Positions 25,472 to 35,423 of a stretch of 64,000 nt of DNA are shown piece by piece. Within the stretch, counting starts at the first letter, position 1; each line of letters starts with the position of its first letter. Source of the DNA: JACRCT01 sp036504155 (GTDB lineage Bacteria; Myxococcota; Myxococcia; Myxococcales; UBA5297); NCBI GenBank assembly GCA_036504155.1, contig DASXVQ010000102.1:8647-72646 (forward strand), read 5' to 3'. Under the pieces are notes generated by a model that saw only the letters and a list, made by a program, of their open reading frames with translations, did not search any database and had not been told where the DNA came from. The position numbers were made by a program, and so were the translations under genes.

Positions 25472-28400
25472 ATGCCGATGAAGCGAGCTGCGTGGGCCTT
25501 TGGACTGCTGCTGCTGGTCGCGGGCTGCCCGGAGCCGGGGCCGGCCGGGAAGGACGCCTCGGTGCGCAGGGACGCGAGCCGCCCCGACGCCGAAGAGGTC
25601 GTCATCGGCGACGAGGACTCGGGCATCCCGGCGGACTCCGACGGCGGAACCCTCCCCAAGGCCGACGGCGGGGGCGTCAACACCGGCATCGGCTGGTGCA
25701 ACGTGCAGTCGCCGGCCAACGGGACCATCGCCGTCGGCGCCAAGCTCGCCGTCTTCGGGCAGGTCTACGTGGAGAACGAGACCAGCCAGACCGGCACCCG
25801 GCCGGACGTCGAGGGCCAGCTGGGCTACGGTGCGCAGGGCAGCGAGGGCTCCCTGGACAACACGTGGGTGTGGACGAACGCCGCCTTCAACAAGGACGAC
25901 GGCAACAACGACGAGTACAAGGCCGACCTCTCCCCGGCGCTCGGCTCCTGGAGCTACGCCTACCGCTTCCGGTTCAAGAACGGTCTCTGGCAGTACTGCG
26001 ACCTGAACGGCTCCGCCAACGGCTACGACAAGACCCAGCAGGGCGCGCTCACGGTGACCCCGGTCGTGCCCCCGAAGATCAGCTGGTGCAAGGTGGTCTC
26101 CGCGGCCAGCGCCACCTCCAAGCTCGGCCAGAACGCGCTCGTCTACGGGCAGGTGCTGGCCACCGGCGTCACCGACGTCGGGACCGGGCAGGGCGCGGGC
26201 ATCATCGGCGAGGTGGGCTACGGCCCGCTCGCCTCCGACCCCACGGCCTCGAAGGACTGGAGCTGGAGCGCGGCGACCTTCAACAAGGACGTGACCGCCA
26301 ACGACGAGTACGAGGGCCGGCTCGCGCCCGCCAGCCCCGGCAAGTACGCCTTCGCCTACCGCTTCCGCCTGGGCACCGACGAGGCCGTCTACTGCGACAC
26401 CGACTCGGCCGGCGCGGGCTTCAACAAGGACAAGCTCGGGACGTTGGAGGTGACCGAGCTGGCCGTCGACTGGTGCAACCTGCAGTTCCCGCCCGCCACC
26501 AGCCTGACCCCGGGAGGCGACCTGACCGCCTACGGGCAGGTGCTGGTCAAGGGCACGACCGATCAGATCGGCGTGGGCGCGGACGTCGAGGGCGAGCTCG
26601 GCGTGGGCGCCGCGGGCAGCAACGGCTCGACCGACCTGACCTGGACCTGGACCAAGGCGGCGTTCAACCAGGACGTGGGCAGCAACGACGAGTACAAGGC
26701 GACGGCGAAGGCCGGCGCGGTCGGCGCCTACGCCTACGCCTACCGCTTCCGGTTCAAGGGCAGCGCCTGGAAGTACTGCGACCTGGACACGAGCGACAAC
26801 GGCTACCAGCAGGCGCAGCAGGGCGCGCTCAGCGTCGCCACGGTCAAGCCCAAGACCATCGACTGGTGCAACGTGCAGTTCCCCAGCGCGGCGTCGGTGA
26901 CCAAGGGCGACTCCACCAGCATCTACGGCCAGGTGCTCGTCGGCGGCATCACCGAGGCGGCGGGCGCGGGCGCGGACATCGTGGGCGAGGTCGGCATCGG
27001 GGCCACCACCGCCGACGCCTCGGCGAGCGACGGCGCGGCCTTCACCTGGACCGCGGCGACCTTCAGCAAGCAGGACGGCAACAACGACGAGTTCATGGGC
27101 GCGCTGGCGCCCGGCGCCACCGGCGAGTACGCCTACGCCTTCCGCTTCAAGTACCAGGGCGGGGCCTGGGCCTACTGCGACCTCGACGGCTCCGCCAACG
27201 GCTTCCAGCCGGCGCAGCAGGGCAAGCTCACCGTGGCCGACGTCAAGCCGCCCAAGGTCGACTGGTGCCGCCTGCAGTGGCCGCCCGCCGGGTCGGTCAC
27301 CCAGGGGACCGCCTACAGCGTCTTCGGCCAGGTCTGGGTCAACGGCGTGACCGAGGCGGTGGGGCAGGGCGCGCAGGTCGAAGGCCAGCTGGGCGTCGGG
27401 GCCGCAGGTTCGGACGGCTCCACCGACGCGGCCTGGACCTGGGTCGCCGCCAGCTACGGCAAGGACGTGGGCAACAACGACGAGTACCAGGCGGACCTCG
27501 CGCCGGCCGTCGGCGACTACGCGTATGCCTTCCGCTTCCGCTACAAGGGCGGGCCGGAGTGGACGTACTGCGACCTGGACTCGAACGACAACGGCTTCGA
27601 CCAGGCGCAGCAGGGGACCTTGAAGGTCGACCCGGTCCCCGCCACCACCGTCGACTTCTGCGTGCTGCAGTGGCCGCCCGACGGCAACGTCGTCGCCGGG
27701 ACGCCCTTCGCCATCTACGGCCAGGTCTACAAGGCCGGCGTCACCGACCCCGCGGGCAAGGCTGCCGACATCGACGGCCAGTACGGGTACGGAGCCGCCG
27801 GCACCGACGGATCGACCGACGGGACGTGGACCTGGAAGGGCGCGACCTTCAACAAGGACGTGAACAACAACGACGAGTTCGTGGGCGAGCTGGGCCCCGG
27901 CGAGGGCAACTGGGCCTACGCCTACCGCTTCCGCTACCAGGGCGGCGCCTGGACCTACTGCGACCTCGACGGCTCGACCAACGCCTACTCCAAGGCGCAG
28001 CAGGGCCTGCTGACCGTGACCGCGCAGAACGTGCCCTGGGTGCAGCTGCGGCCGCTGGCGTCGGGCGTGGAGAACGCCGGGTCCAAGCTCGCGGTCGCCG
28101 CGGAGGTCTACTTCAAGGGCGTCACCGACGCCGCCGGCCAGGGCGCCGGCGTCACCGCGCAGGTCGGCATCGCACCGGAGGTCGCCCCGCCGGCCACCCC
28201 GGCCTGGACCTGGGTTCCGGCTTCGTACCTGGGGGATGCGCCCGGCGCCGCCACCAGGAACAACGACGTCTACGGCGCGACCGTCACCGCGCCCGGCGCC
28301 GGCAGCTACGTCGTCACCGTCCGCTTCACCGTCGCCGGCAAGGACTACGACGCGGATGCCGACGGGGCGACCGCCGAGTTCGTGCCGGTGACGCTGCAGA

Positions 28401-28870
28401 CCTTCGCCGAGCCCGCCGCCGCGGGCAACTCCGTGGGTTGGTGCAACGTCCAGTGGCCGACCGCCTGCACCGCCGCCCCCGGCGCCACCAGCTGCACCGA
28501 GGAGGCCCCGGGGACCGGCACCACCTCGCTGCTCTTCGGCCGGGTCTACATCGCCGGCGTCTCCGACCACGTCGGCTCCGACGGGCAGATCGGCGCGCAG
28601 TGGGGCATCGGCCCCGCCGGCTCCAGCCCGCGCACCGACCTGTGGACGTGGACCAAGGCGGAGTGGAACGCCGACGCCGACGCCTTCAGCCCGGGCGACC
28701 ACAAGAACGACGAGTACAAGGCGGCGTTCACCGCGCCCGCGGCCAAGGCGAGCTACCGGTACGTCTTCCGGTTCCGCCTCGCCAGCGGCTGGACCTTCTG
28801 CGACACCGACGGTTCGAATGGCCTGGAAGGCTTCGACCCCGCCAAGAGCGGCACGCTGACCGTGCAGTGA
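25472..28870 (+). CDS. Large lipoprotein with eight tandem ~130-residue domains, function unknown
   Basis: 1,132 residues from ATG 25472, preceded by GGAGGTCGAGG; lipobox VAGC, then an Asp/Ser/Gly-rich spacer. The rest is eight copies of a domain beginning W-C-x-[VL]-Q (first Trp codons near 25694, 26084, 26471, 26864, 27263, 27655, 28036, 28439). Each has a [YF]GQV strand, E-G-x-L-G-x-G-A, TWTW, FNKDVGNNDEY, YAYAYRFRFKG and YCDLDGS-NGY, ending QQG-LTV. Each unit has two cysteines, except copy 7, which has lost them. The conserved Asn/Asp and aromatic residues look like ligand or calcium sites. Position inside the glucan operon suggests a surface glucan-binding protein; that is inference only. 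Confidence 0.88.
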   Translation: MPMKRAAWAFGLLLLVAGCPEPGPAGKDASVRRDASRPDAEEVVIGDEDSGIPADSDGGTLPKADGGGVNTGIGWCNVQSPANGTIAVGAKLAVFGQVYVENETSQTGTRPDVEGQLGYGAQGSEGSLDNTWVWTNAAFNKDDGNNDEYKADLSPALGSWSYAYRFRFKNGLWQYCDLNGSANGYDKTQQGALTVTPVVPPKISWCKVVSAASATSKLGQNALVYGQVLATGVTDVGTGQGAGIIGEVGYGPLASDPTASKDWSWSAATFNKDVTANDEYEGRLAPASPGKYAFAYRFRLGTDEAVYCDTDSAGAGFNKDKLGTLEVTELAVDWCNLQFPPATSLTPGGDLTAYGQVLVKGTTDQIGVGADVEGELGVGAAGSNGSTDLTWTWTKAAFNQDVGSNDEYKATAKAGAVGAYAYAYRFRFKGSAWKYCDLDTSDNGYQQAQQGALSVATVKPKTIDWCNVQFPSAASVTKGDSTSIYGQVLVGGITEAAGAGADIVGEVGIGATTADASASDGAAFTWTAATFSKQDGNNDEFMGALAPGATGEYAYAFRFKYQGGAWAYCDLDGSANGFQPAQQGKLTVADVKPPKVDWCRLQWPPAGSVTQGTAYSVFGQVWVNGVTEAVGQGAQVEGQLGVGAAGSDGSTDAAWTWVAASYGKDVGNNDEYQADLAPAVGDYAYAFRFRYKGGPEWTYCDLDSNDNGFDQAQQGTLKVDPVPATTVDFCVLQWPPDGNVVAGTPFAIYGQVYKAGVTDPAGKAADIDGQYGYGAAGTDGSTDGTWTWKGATFNKDVNNNDEFVGELGPGEGNWAYAYRFRYQGGAWTYCDLDGSTNAYSKAQQGLLTVTAQNVPWVQLRPLASGVENAGSKLAVAAEVYFKGVTDAAGQGAGVTAQVGIAPEVAPPATPAWTWVPASYLGDAPGAATRNNDVYGATVTAPGAGSYVVTVRFTVAGKDYDADADGATAEFVPVTLQTFAEPAAAGNSVGWCNVQWPTACTAAPGATSCTEEAPGTGTTSLLFGRVYIAGVSDHVGSDGQIGAQWGIGPAGSSPRTDLWTWTKAEWNADADAFSPGDHKNDEYKAAFTAPAAKASYRYVFRFRLASGWTFCDTDGSNGLEGFDPAKSGTLTVQ
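25694..28868 (+). repeat. Eight tandem domain repeats of about 390 bases
   Basis: Spacing between unit starts is 381-403 bases, so every unit keeps the reading frame. Copies 1-6 are most alike, copy 7 is the most diverged and lacks the Cys pair, and copy 8 has an insert after its first Cys. The repeats are similar at protein level and clearly diverged in DNA, pointing to old duplication rather than recent slippage. Confidence 0.85.
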
Positions 28871-28936
28871 GCCTCCTGCCCTGGCCTCGGGCCCTGACGG
28901 GCTCGGGGCCGGGCAGCCGAACGACGAGAGAGCACC

Positions 28937-30010
<1,074 letters not shown>

Positions 30011-30023
30011 CGGGGACGCGACC

Positions 30024-32621
30024 ATGAGAAATCCCGTCAACCCGGACCTCGCGAGGGTAGAGCCCGCCCTCCGCGGCGGGGATGCAACGCGACCGCCCCC
30101 GGCCCGGAGGCCGGGCGCCCTCCAGCTCGCGGCGATGGCCATGTTGGCCGGGCTGCTGGCGTCGGCCTCCGCCTCCGCCTCGGCGGCGCCGGTCGAGCTG
30201 GTGCTCTGGCACAGCTACACCGGCGCCGAGCGCGAGACCCTGGACGAGATCGTCAAGGGCTACAACGCGGCGCACGCGGACGTGCGCGTGACCGCGCTCG
30301 TCATCCCCTACGACGCCTTCGCCGACAAGCTCACCTCCGCCATGGGCGTGGGCAAGGGCCCGGACGCCTTCATCTACCCGGGACAGGATCGCCTCGGCGA
30401 CTGGGCCGCGCAGGGTCTGGCCGAGCCGCTGCAGCACGCCCTCGACGGCGAGGTCGTCCGCCGGTTCACGCCCTCCGCGCTGCAGGCGCTCACCGTCCCG
30501 CAGGGCGGTCGCGTGCTCTACGGCTTGCCGATCGCCATGAAGTCGCTGGCGCTGGTCTACGACGGCGCGAAGGTGCCGCAGGCTCCCAAGACGCTCGAGG
30601 AGCTGACCGAGACCGCCAAGAAGCTCACCGGCGACGGCTCCTACGGCTTCGTCATGGACTGGGCTAGCGCCTACACCGAGGCCGGCTTCCTCCACGCTTT
30701 TGGCGGCAAGTTCCTCGATGAGAAGGGGCAGCCGGCGCTCAACGCGGCCCACAACGCCGAGGCCCTGGCCTGGGTCAAGGGGTTGCGTGACCAAGGCCTG
30801 CTGCCGCGCGAGGTGACGGGAGCGATGGTCTCCTCGCTCTTCAACGATCACAAGGCTGCGATGATCGTCGCCGGGCCCTGGTTCCTCGGCGACATCAAGC
30901 CGGGCATCGACGTGCGCGTGGCGCCGCTGCCCTCGGGGCCGGCCGGGCCGGTGCGGCCCTACCTGGGCGTCGAGGCGGTCATCCTCTCCGCCAAGAGCGC
31001 GCACAAGAAGGAGGCGCTCGCCTTCGCGCTCGCGCTGACCTCCGACGACGCCGCCCGGCTGCGCCTGGAAAAGGCCGGGACCCCGGTCTGCAACCGCGCT
31101 GCCTGGGATGGCGTGAAGAACCAGGCGCTGCAGGGCTTCAAGGCGCAGGCGGAGCTAGCCGTGCCCATGCCCAGCGTCCCGGCGATGCGCTCCGTCTGGA
31201 CGCCGCTGGACGCGGCGATCGCCAAGATCGTCGGCCAGGGCCAGGACGCCGACGCCGCGCTCGGCGAGGCCCAGCGCCGCGTCCGCGATACGGTCAAGGT
31301 CTCCGACCGCGGCGAGTCCGTGGACGTCGTCACCAAGGACGCCGAGAAGGTCTACGAGCAGGCCAAGTGGCAGGCCGAGCACCCGGGCGAGCTGCTCAAG
31401 GACAGCCGCTGGGAGGCCTCGGTCCTGCGCTACGAGCCGACGCTCAAGCCTCTGCTGGGCAGGTGGTGCCCGGAGAAGCACCGCGGCTTCCCCGAGCAGA
31501 TGGGCTGCCCCATCCCCAAGGCGCTCGCCGATCTCGCCGACCAGGCCGAGACCCGGCCCGAGCTGCCGGCGGTGCTCTGGAACCAGGCCAAGACCGAGGT
31601 GACCATCGCCCTCAAGACCGCCGACGGCCGGGTGGCCATGGTCCGCGGCGGCGCGCCGGTCACCCAGAACCGCGCCTGGCAGTTCGTGCTGGGCCTGCTC
31701 TGCCTGGGCCTGGCGGTGCTGGCGTTCGTCTACCGCGAGAGGATCCGCCCGCACCTGGGAGCCTACGCGTACGTAGCGCCGGCCATCGGCGGGGTCCTGC
31801 TGCTGGTCTTCGTGCCCTTCGGCTACGGCCTGTCGCTGGCCTTCTACGACGTGACGCCCACCCGCGAGAAGTTCGTGGGGATGACCAACTTCGTGGACAT
31901 CATCCTCGCCCGCGGCGCCGGAGACGCGCACAGCTTCTACTACACGTTCGGGATGACGGTCCTCTGGACGGTGGTGAACGTGTTCCTGCACGTCTCCATC
32001 GGCCTGGGCATGGCGATGCTGCTGCAGGACTCCAAGCTGCGCTTCCGCAACGTCTACCGCACGCTGCTCATCATCCCCTGGGCCATCCCCAACTACATCA
32101 CCGCGCTGATCTGGAAGGCGATGTTCAACGCCGAGTACGGGTTCATCAACCGCGTCTTCAACCTGGGCTCGTTCAGCTGGTTCGACCACCCGGTGAGCTC
32201 GTTCTTCGCCAACCTCGCGACCAACGTCTGGCTCGGCTTCCCGTTCATGATGGTCACCGCGCTGGGCGCCCTGCAGTCCATCCCCAGGGAGCTCTACGAG
32301 GCGGCGGACGTGGACGGTGCGGGGCGCTGGAACAAGTTCACCAACGTGACCCTGCCGCTGCTCAAGCCGGCGCTGATCCCCGCGGTCATCCTCGGGGCCA
32401 TCTGGACCTTCAACCTGTCCTTCAACGTCATCTACCTGGTCTCGGGCGGCGCGCCGGACGGGGCGACCGACATCCTGGTGACGCAGGCCTTCCGCTACGC
32501 CTTCGAGCAGTACCGCTACGGCTACGCGGCGGCCTACGCGACCATCATCTTCCTCATCCTCTTGACCTACACCGTGCTCACCAACCGCATCACCAAGGCC
32601 ACCGACGGAGCGTTCGAATGA
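30024..32621 (+). CDS. Fused sugar-binding protein and ABC permease (MalE-MalF-like fusion)
   Basis: 865 residues in one uninterrupted frame. An N-terminal basic stretch and hydrophobic helix (about 33-53) are followed by a family-1 extracellular solute-binding domain (55 to about 430: VELVLWHSYTGAER, YGLPIAMKSLALVYD). A linker of about 110 residues with charged helices and two Cys leads to a transmembrane helix at about 549-570. The MalF-type permease core follows, with six further helices and the EAA loop ELYEAADVDGAG (about 755) that contacts the ATPase. In E. coli these are separate proteins, MalE and MalF. The fusion tethers one binding domain to each transporter. The first helix may be a signal anchor or a cleaved signal. 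Confidence 0.93.
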   Translation: MRNPVNPDLARVEPALRGGDATRPPPARRPGALQLAAMAMLAGLLASASASASAAPVELVLWHSYTGAERETLDEIVKGYNAAHADVRVTALVIPYDAFADKLTSAMGVGKGPDAFIYPGQDRLGDWAAQGLAEPLQHALDGEVVRRFTPSALQALTVPQGGRVLYGLPIAMKSLALVYDGAKVPQAPKTLEELTETAKKLTGDGSYGFVMDWASAYTEAGFLHAFGGKFLDEKGQPALNAAHNAEALAWVKGLRDQGLLPREVTGAMVSSLFNDHKAAMIVAGPWFLGDIKPGIDVRVAPLPSGPAGPVRPYLGVEAVILSAKSAHKKEALAFALALTSDDAARLRLEKAGTPVCNRAAWDGVKNQALQGFKAQAELAVPMPSVPAMRSVWTPLDAAIAKIVGQGQDADAALGEAQRRVRDTVKVSDRGESVDVVTKDAEKVYEQAKWQAEHPGELLKDSRWEASVLRYEPTLKPLLGRWCPEKHRGFPEQMGCPIPKALADLADQAETRPELPAVLWNQAKTEVTIALKTADGRVAMVRGGAPVTQNRAWQFVLGLLCLGLAVLAFVYRERIRPHLGAYAYVAPAIGGVLLLVFVPFGYGLSLAFYDVTPTREKFVGMTNFVDIILARGAGDAHSFYYTFGMTVLWTVVNVFLHVSIGLGMAMLLQDSKLRFRNVYRTLLIIPWAIPNYITALIWKAMFNAEYGFINRVFNLGSFSWFDHPVSSFFANLATNVWLGFPFMMVTALGALQSIPRELYEAADVDGAGRWNKFTNVTLPLLKPALIPAVILGAIWTFNLSFNVIYLVSGGAPDGATDILVTQAFRYAFEQYRYGYAAAYATIIFLILLTYTVLTNRITKATDGAFE

Positions 32622-33535
32622 GCACCACGCCTGAGCTCTCCCCCCCGGCCAGCCCCGCCGCGCCCGTTCCGACGACGGGCAGGCCCTCGGCCCTGGTCTC
32701 GGCCCTGCCGATGGCCGGGAGGCACCTGTTCCTGATCCTCTTCACCATTGCCGTCCTCTGGCCGGTGCTGTGGGTGCTGAAGATGGCGCTCGAGCCCGGC
32801 CAGGACTTCGCCTTCTCGCTCTCGCCCATCCCACAGAACCCGTCGCTGGACAACTTCACGCGGCTGATCACCCACACCGACTCTCAAGGCCGGTGGCTCT
32901 TCGGGCGGCAGCTGTGGAACAGCTTCGCCATCGCCTCGGCTTCGGCGCTGCTGGGCATCTTCCTGTCGGCGACCGCGGCCTACGCCTTCAGCCGCTTCAA
33001 GTTCCCGGGCCGGCGCGCGGGGCTGCTGGCGTTCCTGGCGACCCAGATGTTCCCGGGCACGATGATGATGATCCCGCTGTACCTGCTCCTGAACTACCTG
33101 CACCTGCTGGACTCGATGCTCGGGCTCATCCTGGTCTACGCCACGACCTCGGTGCCCTTCAGCGTCTGGAACCTGAAGGGCTACTTCGACACCATCCCCA
33201 AGGAGCTGGAGGAGGCGGCGATCATCGACGGGGCGAGCCAGTCGCGCATCTTCTGGACCATCGTCATCCCGCTCTCCGCGCCGGCCATCGCCATCACCGC
33301 GCTCTTCAGCTTCATGACCGCCTGGAACGAGTACATCCTCGCCGCCAAGTTCATGGACAGCGAGCTGCACTACACGCTGCCGGTGGTGGTCAACGGCGCG
33401 GTCGGCAGCAAGAGCGTGCGCTGGGGCGACTTCGCCGCGGGCGCGGTCCTGGTCTCCGCGCCGGTGGTGGCCTTGTTCCTCGGGCTGCAGCGGTTCATCG
33501 TGGGAGGGCTGACGGCGGGCGGTGTGAAGGGCTGA
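32618..33535 (+). CDS. malG: MalG-type ABC transporter permease
   Basis: 305 residues. Start ATG 32618 overlaps the stop of the MalE-MalF fusion (ATGA), a typical coupled pair. A Pro/Ala/Ser-rich cytosolic N-terminus precedes six membrane helices; the EAA loop is ELEEAAIIDGAS, and the C-terminus ends GGLTAGGVKG as in MalG. With the fused MalF partner and the MalK-type ATPase it completes an importer with one of each subunit. The substrate is inferred to be malto-oligosaccharide from the adjoining amylases. Confidence 0.94.
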   Translation: MSTTPELSPPASPAAPVPTTGRPSALVSALPMAGRHLFLILFTIAVLWPVLWVLKMALEPGQDFAFSLSPIPQNPSLDNFTRLITHTDSQGRWLFGRQLWNSFAIASASALLGIFLSATAAYAFSRFKFPGRRAGLLAFLATQMFPGTMMMIPLYLLLNYLHLLDSMLGLILVYATTSVPFSVWNLKGYFDTIPKELEEAAIIDGASQSRIFWTIVIPLSAPAIAITALFSFMTAWNEYILAAKFMDSELHYTLPVVVNGAVGSKSVRWGDFAAGAVLVSAPVVALFLGLQRFIVGGLTAGGVKG

Positions 33536-33554
33536 CCGAAGCTTCGGGAGCAGG

Positions 33555-35423
33555 ATGGGCATCGCCGACCAGATTCGGGACATGGTCGAGCCGCTGCTCG
33601 ACGTGGTCTCGACGCGCTCGCCGCGGCGCGCGCTGGGCGATCTGGCCGACAAGCTGCTGCTGCGCACCCGCCACGAGGTGCCGGTCTTCTACGACCCGGC
33701 CTACCGGCTCCCGTTCGCGTCGTTCGAGGCGATCGCCGGGGTCGAGCCGCGCCGCGCCGACTTCGTCGCCTGGTTCCTCCTGGAGCGCAACGTCATCGGC
33801 GTGACCGACCTGCGCGCCCCGCGCCGGGCCATCTACGCCGACCTGGCGCGGGTGCACGGGCCGGCGCTGCTGGAGTCCCTGGGCAAGCGCGAGACCCTGG
33901 CTTCCATCTACGCGGTGGACGCCTCCGACGTGCCGGTGGACGAGACGCTCAACACGGTGCGGCTCGCCTGCGGCGGGACGCTCGACGCGGCGCGGGTGGC
34001 GCTGCGCACCGGCGGGCAGGCCGTGAACCTGCTCGGCGGCTTCCACCACGCCGCGCCCAACCGCGCCGCCGGCATGTGCCCGGTCAACGACATGGCGGTG
34101 GCGGTGGCCGCGCTGCGCAGCGAGGGCTTCCGCGGCCAGGTGGTCATCATCGACCTCGACGCCCACCCGCCCGACGGCACGGCGGAGTGCTTCAACGGGG
34201 ACTCCACGGTGTGGATCGGCTCGCTCTCCGGCTCCAAGTGGGACGGGCTCTTCGGCGCCGACGAGACGGTGCTCCCCGAGGGCTGCAACGACGAGACGTA
34301 CCTCGGCGCGCTGCAGGCGATGCTCTCGCGCATGCCGCCCAAGCCGTCGCTGGCGTTCGTCATCGCCGGCGGCGACGTGCTCGCCAACGACCGCTTCGGA
34401 AAGCTGGGCCTGACCCTGGACGGCGCCCGCCAGCGCGATCTGGCAGTGGCCGAGGCGCTGGAGGGCGTGCCGAGCGTCTGGCTGCCCGGCGGCGGCTACC
34501 ACCGCAACGCCTGGAAGATCCCGGCGGGGACGGTGCTGGCGCTGACGCGCAAGACGCGCGAGCCGATCCCCGAGAACTACGACCCGCTGCGCGCCCGCTA
34601 CAAGCAGGTCTGGCAGAGCTTCGGCCAGCGCAGGCACTCCGGCGAGTTCTCGTTCAGCGCCGAGGACATCGAGGACTCGCTTCGGCTGCACGGCTCCGAG
34701 CGCTACCTCCTGCTCGGCCACTACACCGCCGAGGGCATCGAGTTCGCGCTGCACCACTGCGGCATCCTGGCCCACCTCCAGCGCCTGGGTTACGGGCACT
34801 TCAAGGTGGAGGTGGACGAGGCGAGCCCCGGCGAGCGGCTGCGGCTGTTCGGCGAGTCGGAGGGCGTGCGCCACCTGCTCATCGAGGTCGTGCTCGAGCG
34901 CAAGAAGAAGCCCACCGGCGCCGAGGTGCTCTACATCCACTGGCTGACCCTGCGCAACCCGAAGGCCGCCTTCAGCGAGCGGCGCCCGCAGCTCCCCGGT
35001 CAGGAGCTGCCCGGGTTGGGGCTGGCGCGCGAGTCGGAGGAGATGCTGGCGCGGCTGGCGCGGGAGCTGGGCATGGCGGGGGTGGCCTACCGGCCGGCGT
35101 GGTTCCACATGGCCTACGCGGCGCGCTACCACTTCCGCTACGTCGATCCGGAGCGGCAGGGGCGCTTCGAGGCGATGCTGCGCGACCTGAAGCGCTACTC
35201 GCTGCGCGAGGTGACGCTCGCCTTCGCCCAGGGTCGCATCCGCATGAACGGCCAGCCGTACCCTTGGGAATCGGAGGAGATGGTGTACTGGCTGGGCAAG
35301 CACCGCCGCGAGGACCGGCGGACGGTCGAGGCCGAGCGGGCGCGGGCGCACTTCACGTTGGTGCCGGCTTCGGGCAAGGTGGGCGCCTCGGCAGGCGAGA
35401 CCAACGGAGCCCCGGCGACATGA
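33555..35423 (+). CDS. Histone-deacetylase-fold (arginase/deacetylase superfamily) protein with extra C-terminal domain
   Basis: 622 residues from ATG 33555, preceded by GGGAGCAGG. The first ~370 residues match the HDAC/AcuC/acetylpolyamine amidohydrolase fold: GGFHHAAP (H164, H165), DLDAHPPDGT with zinc ligands D202 and H204, GGDVLANDRFG with third ligand D274, and catalytic-site Tyr in GGGYHRN (Y315). All zinc ligands are present, so it should be active. The usual second His of the DLDxHHGDG loop is replaced by Pro. Residues about 385-622 are an additional domain I do not recognise. It follows MalG by 19 bases and overlaps the next gene (ATGA). Natural substrates in bacteria are acetyl-lysine, acetoin-related or acetylpolyamines; here unknown. 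Confidence 0.85.
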   Translation: MGIADQIRDMVEPLLDVVSTRSPRRALGDLADKLLLRTRHEVPVFYDPAYRLPFASFEAIAGVEPRRADFVAWFLLERNVIGVTDLRAPRRAIYADLARVHGPALLESLGKRETLASIYAVDASDVPVDETLNTVRLACGGTLDAARVALRTGGQAVNLLGGFHHAAPNRAAGMCPVNDMAVAVAALRSEGFRGQVVIIDLDAHPPDGTAECFNGDSTVWIGSLSGSKWDGLFGADETVLPEGCNDETYLGALQAMLSRMPPKPSLAFVIAGGDVLANDRFGKLGLTLDGARQRDLAVAEALEGVPSVWLPGGGYHRNAWKIPAGTVLALTRKTREPIPENYDPLRARYKQVWQSFGQRRHSGEFSFSAEDIEDSLRLHGSERYLLLGHYTAEGIEFALHHCGILAHLQRLGYGHFKVEVDEASPGERLRLFGESEGVRHLLIEVVLERKKKPTGAEVLYIHWLTLRNPKAAFSERRPQLPGQELPGLGLARESEEMLARLARELGMAGVAYRPAWFHMAYAARYHFRYVDPERQGRFEAMLRDLKRYSLREVTLAFAQGRIRMNGQPYPWESEEMVYWLGKHRREDRRTVEAERARAHFTLVPASGKVGASAGETNGAPAT

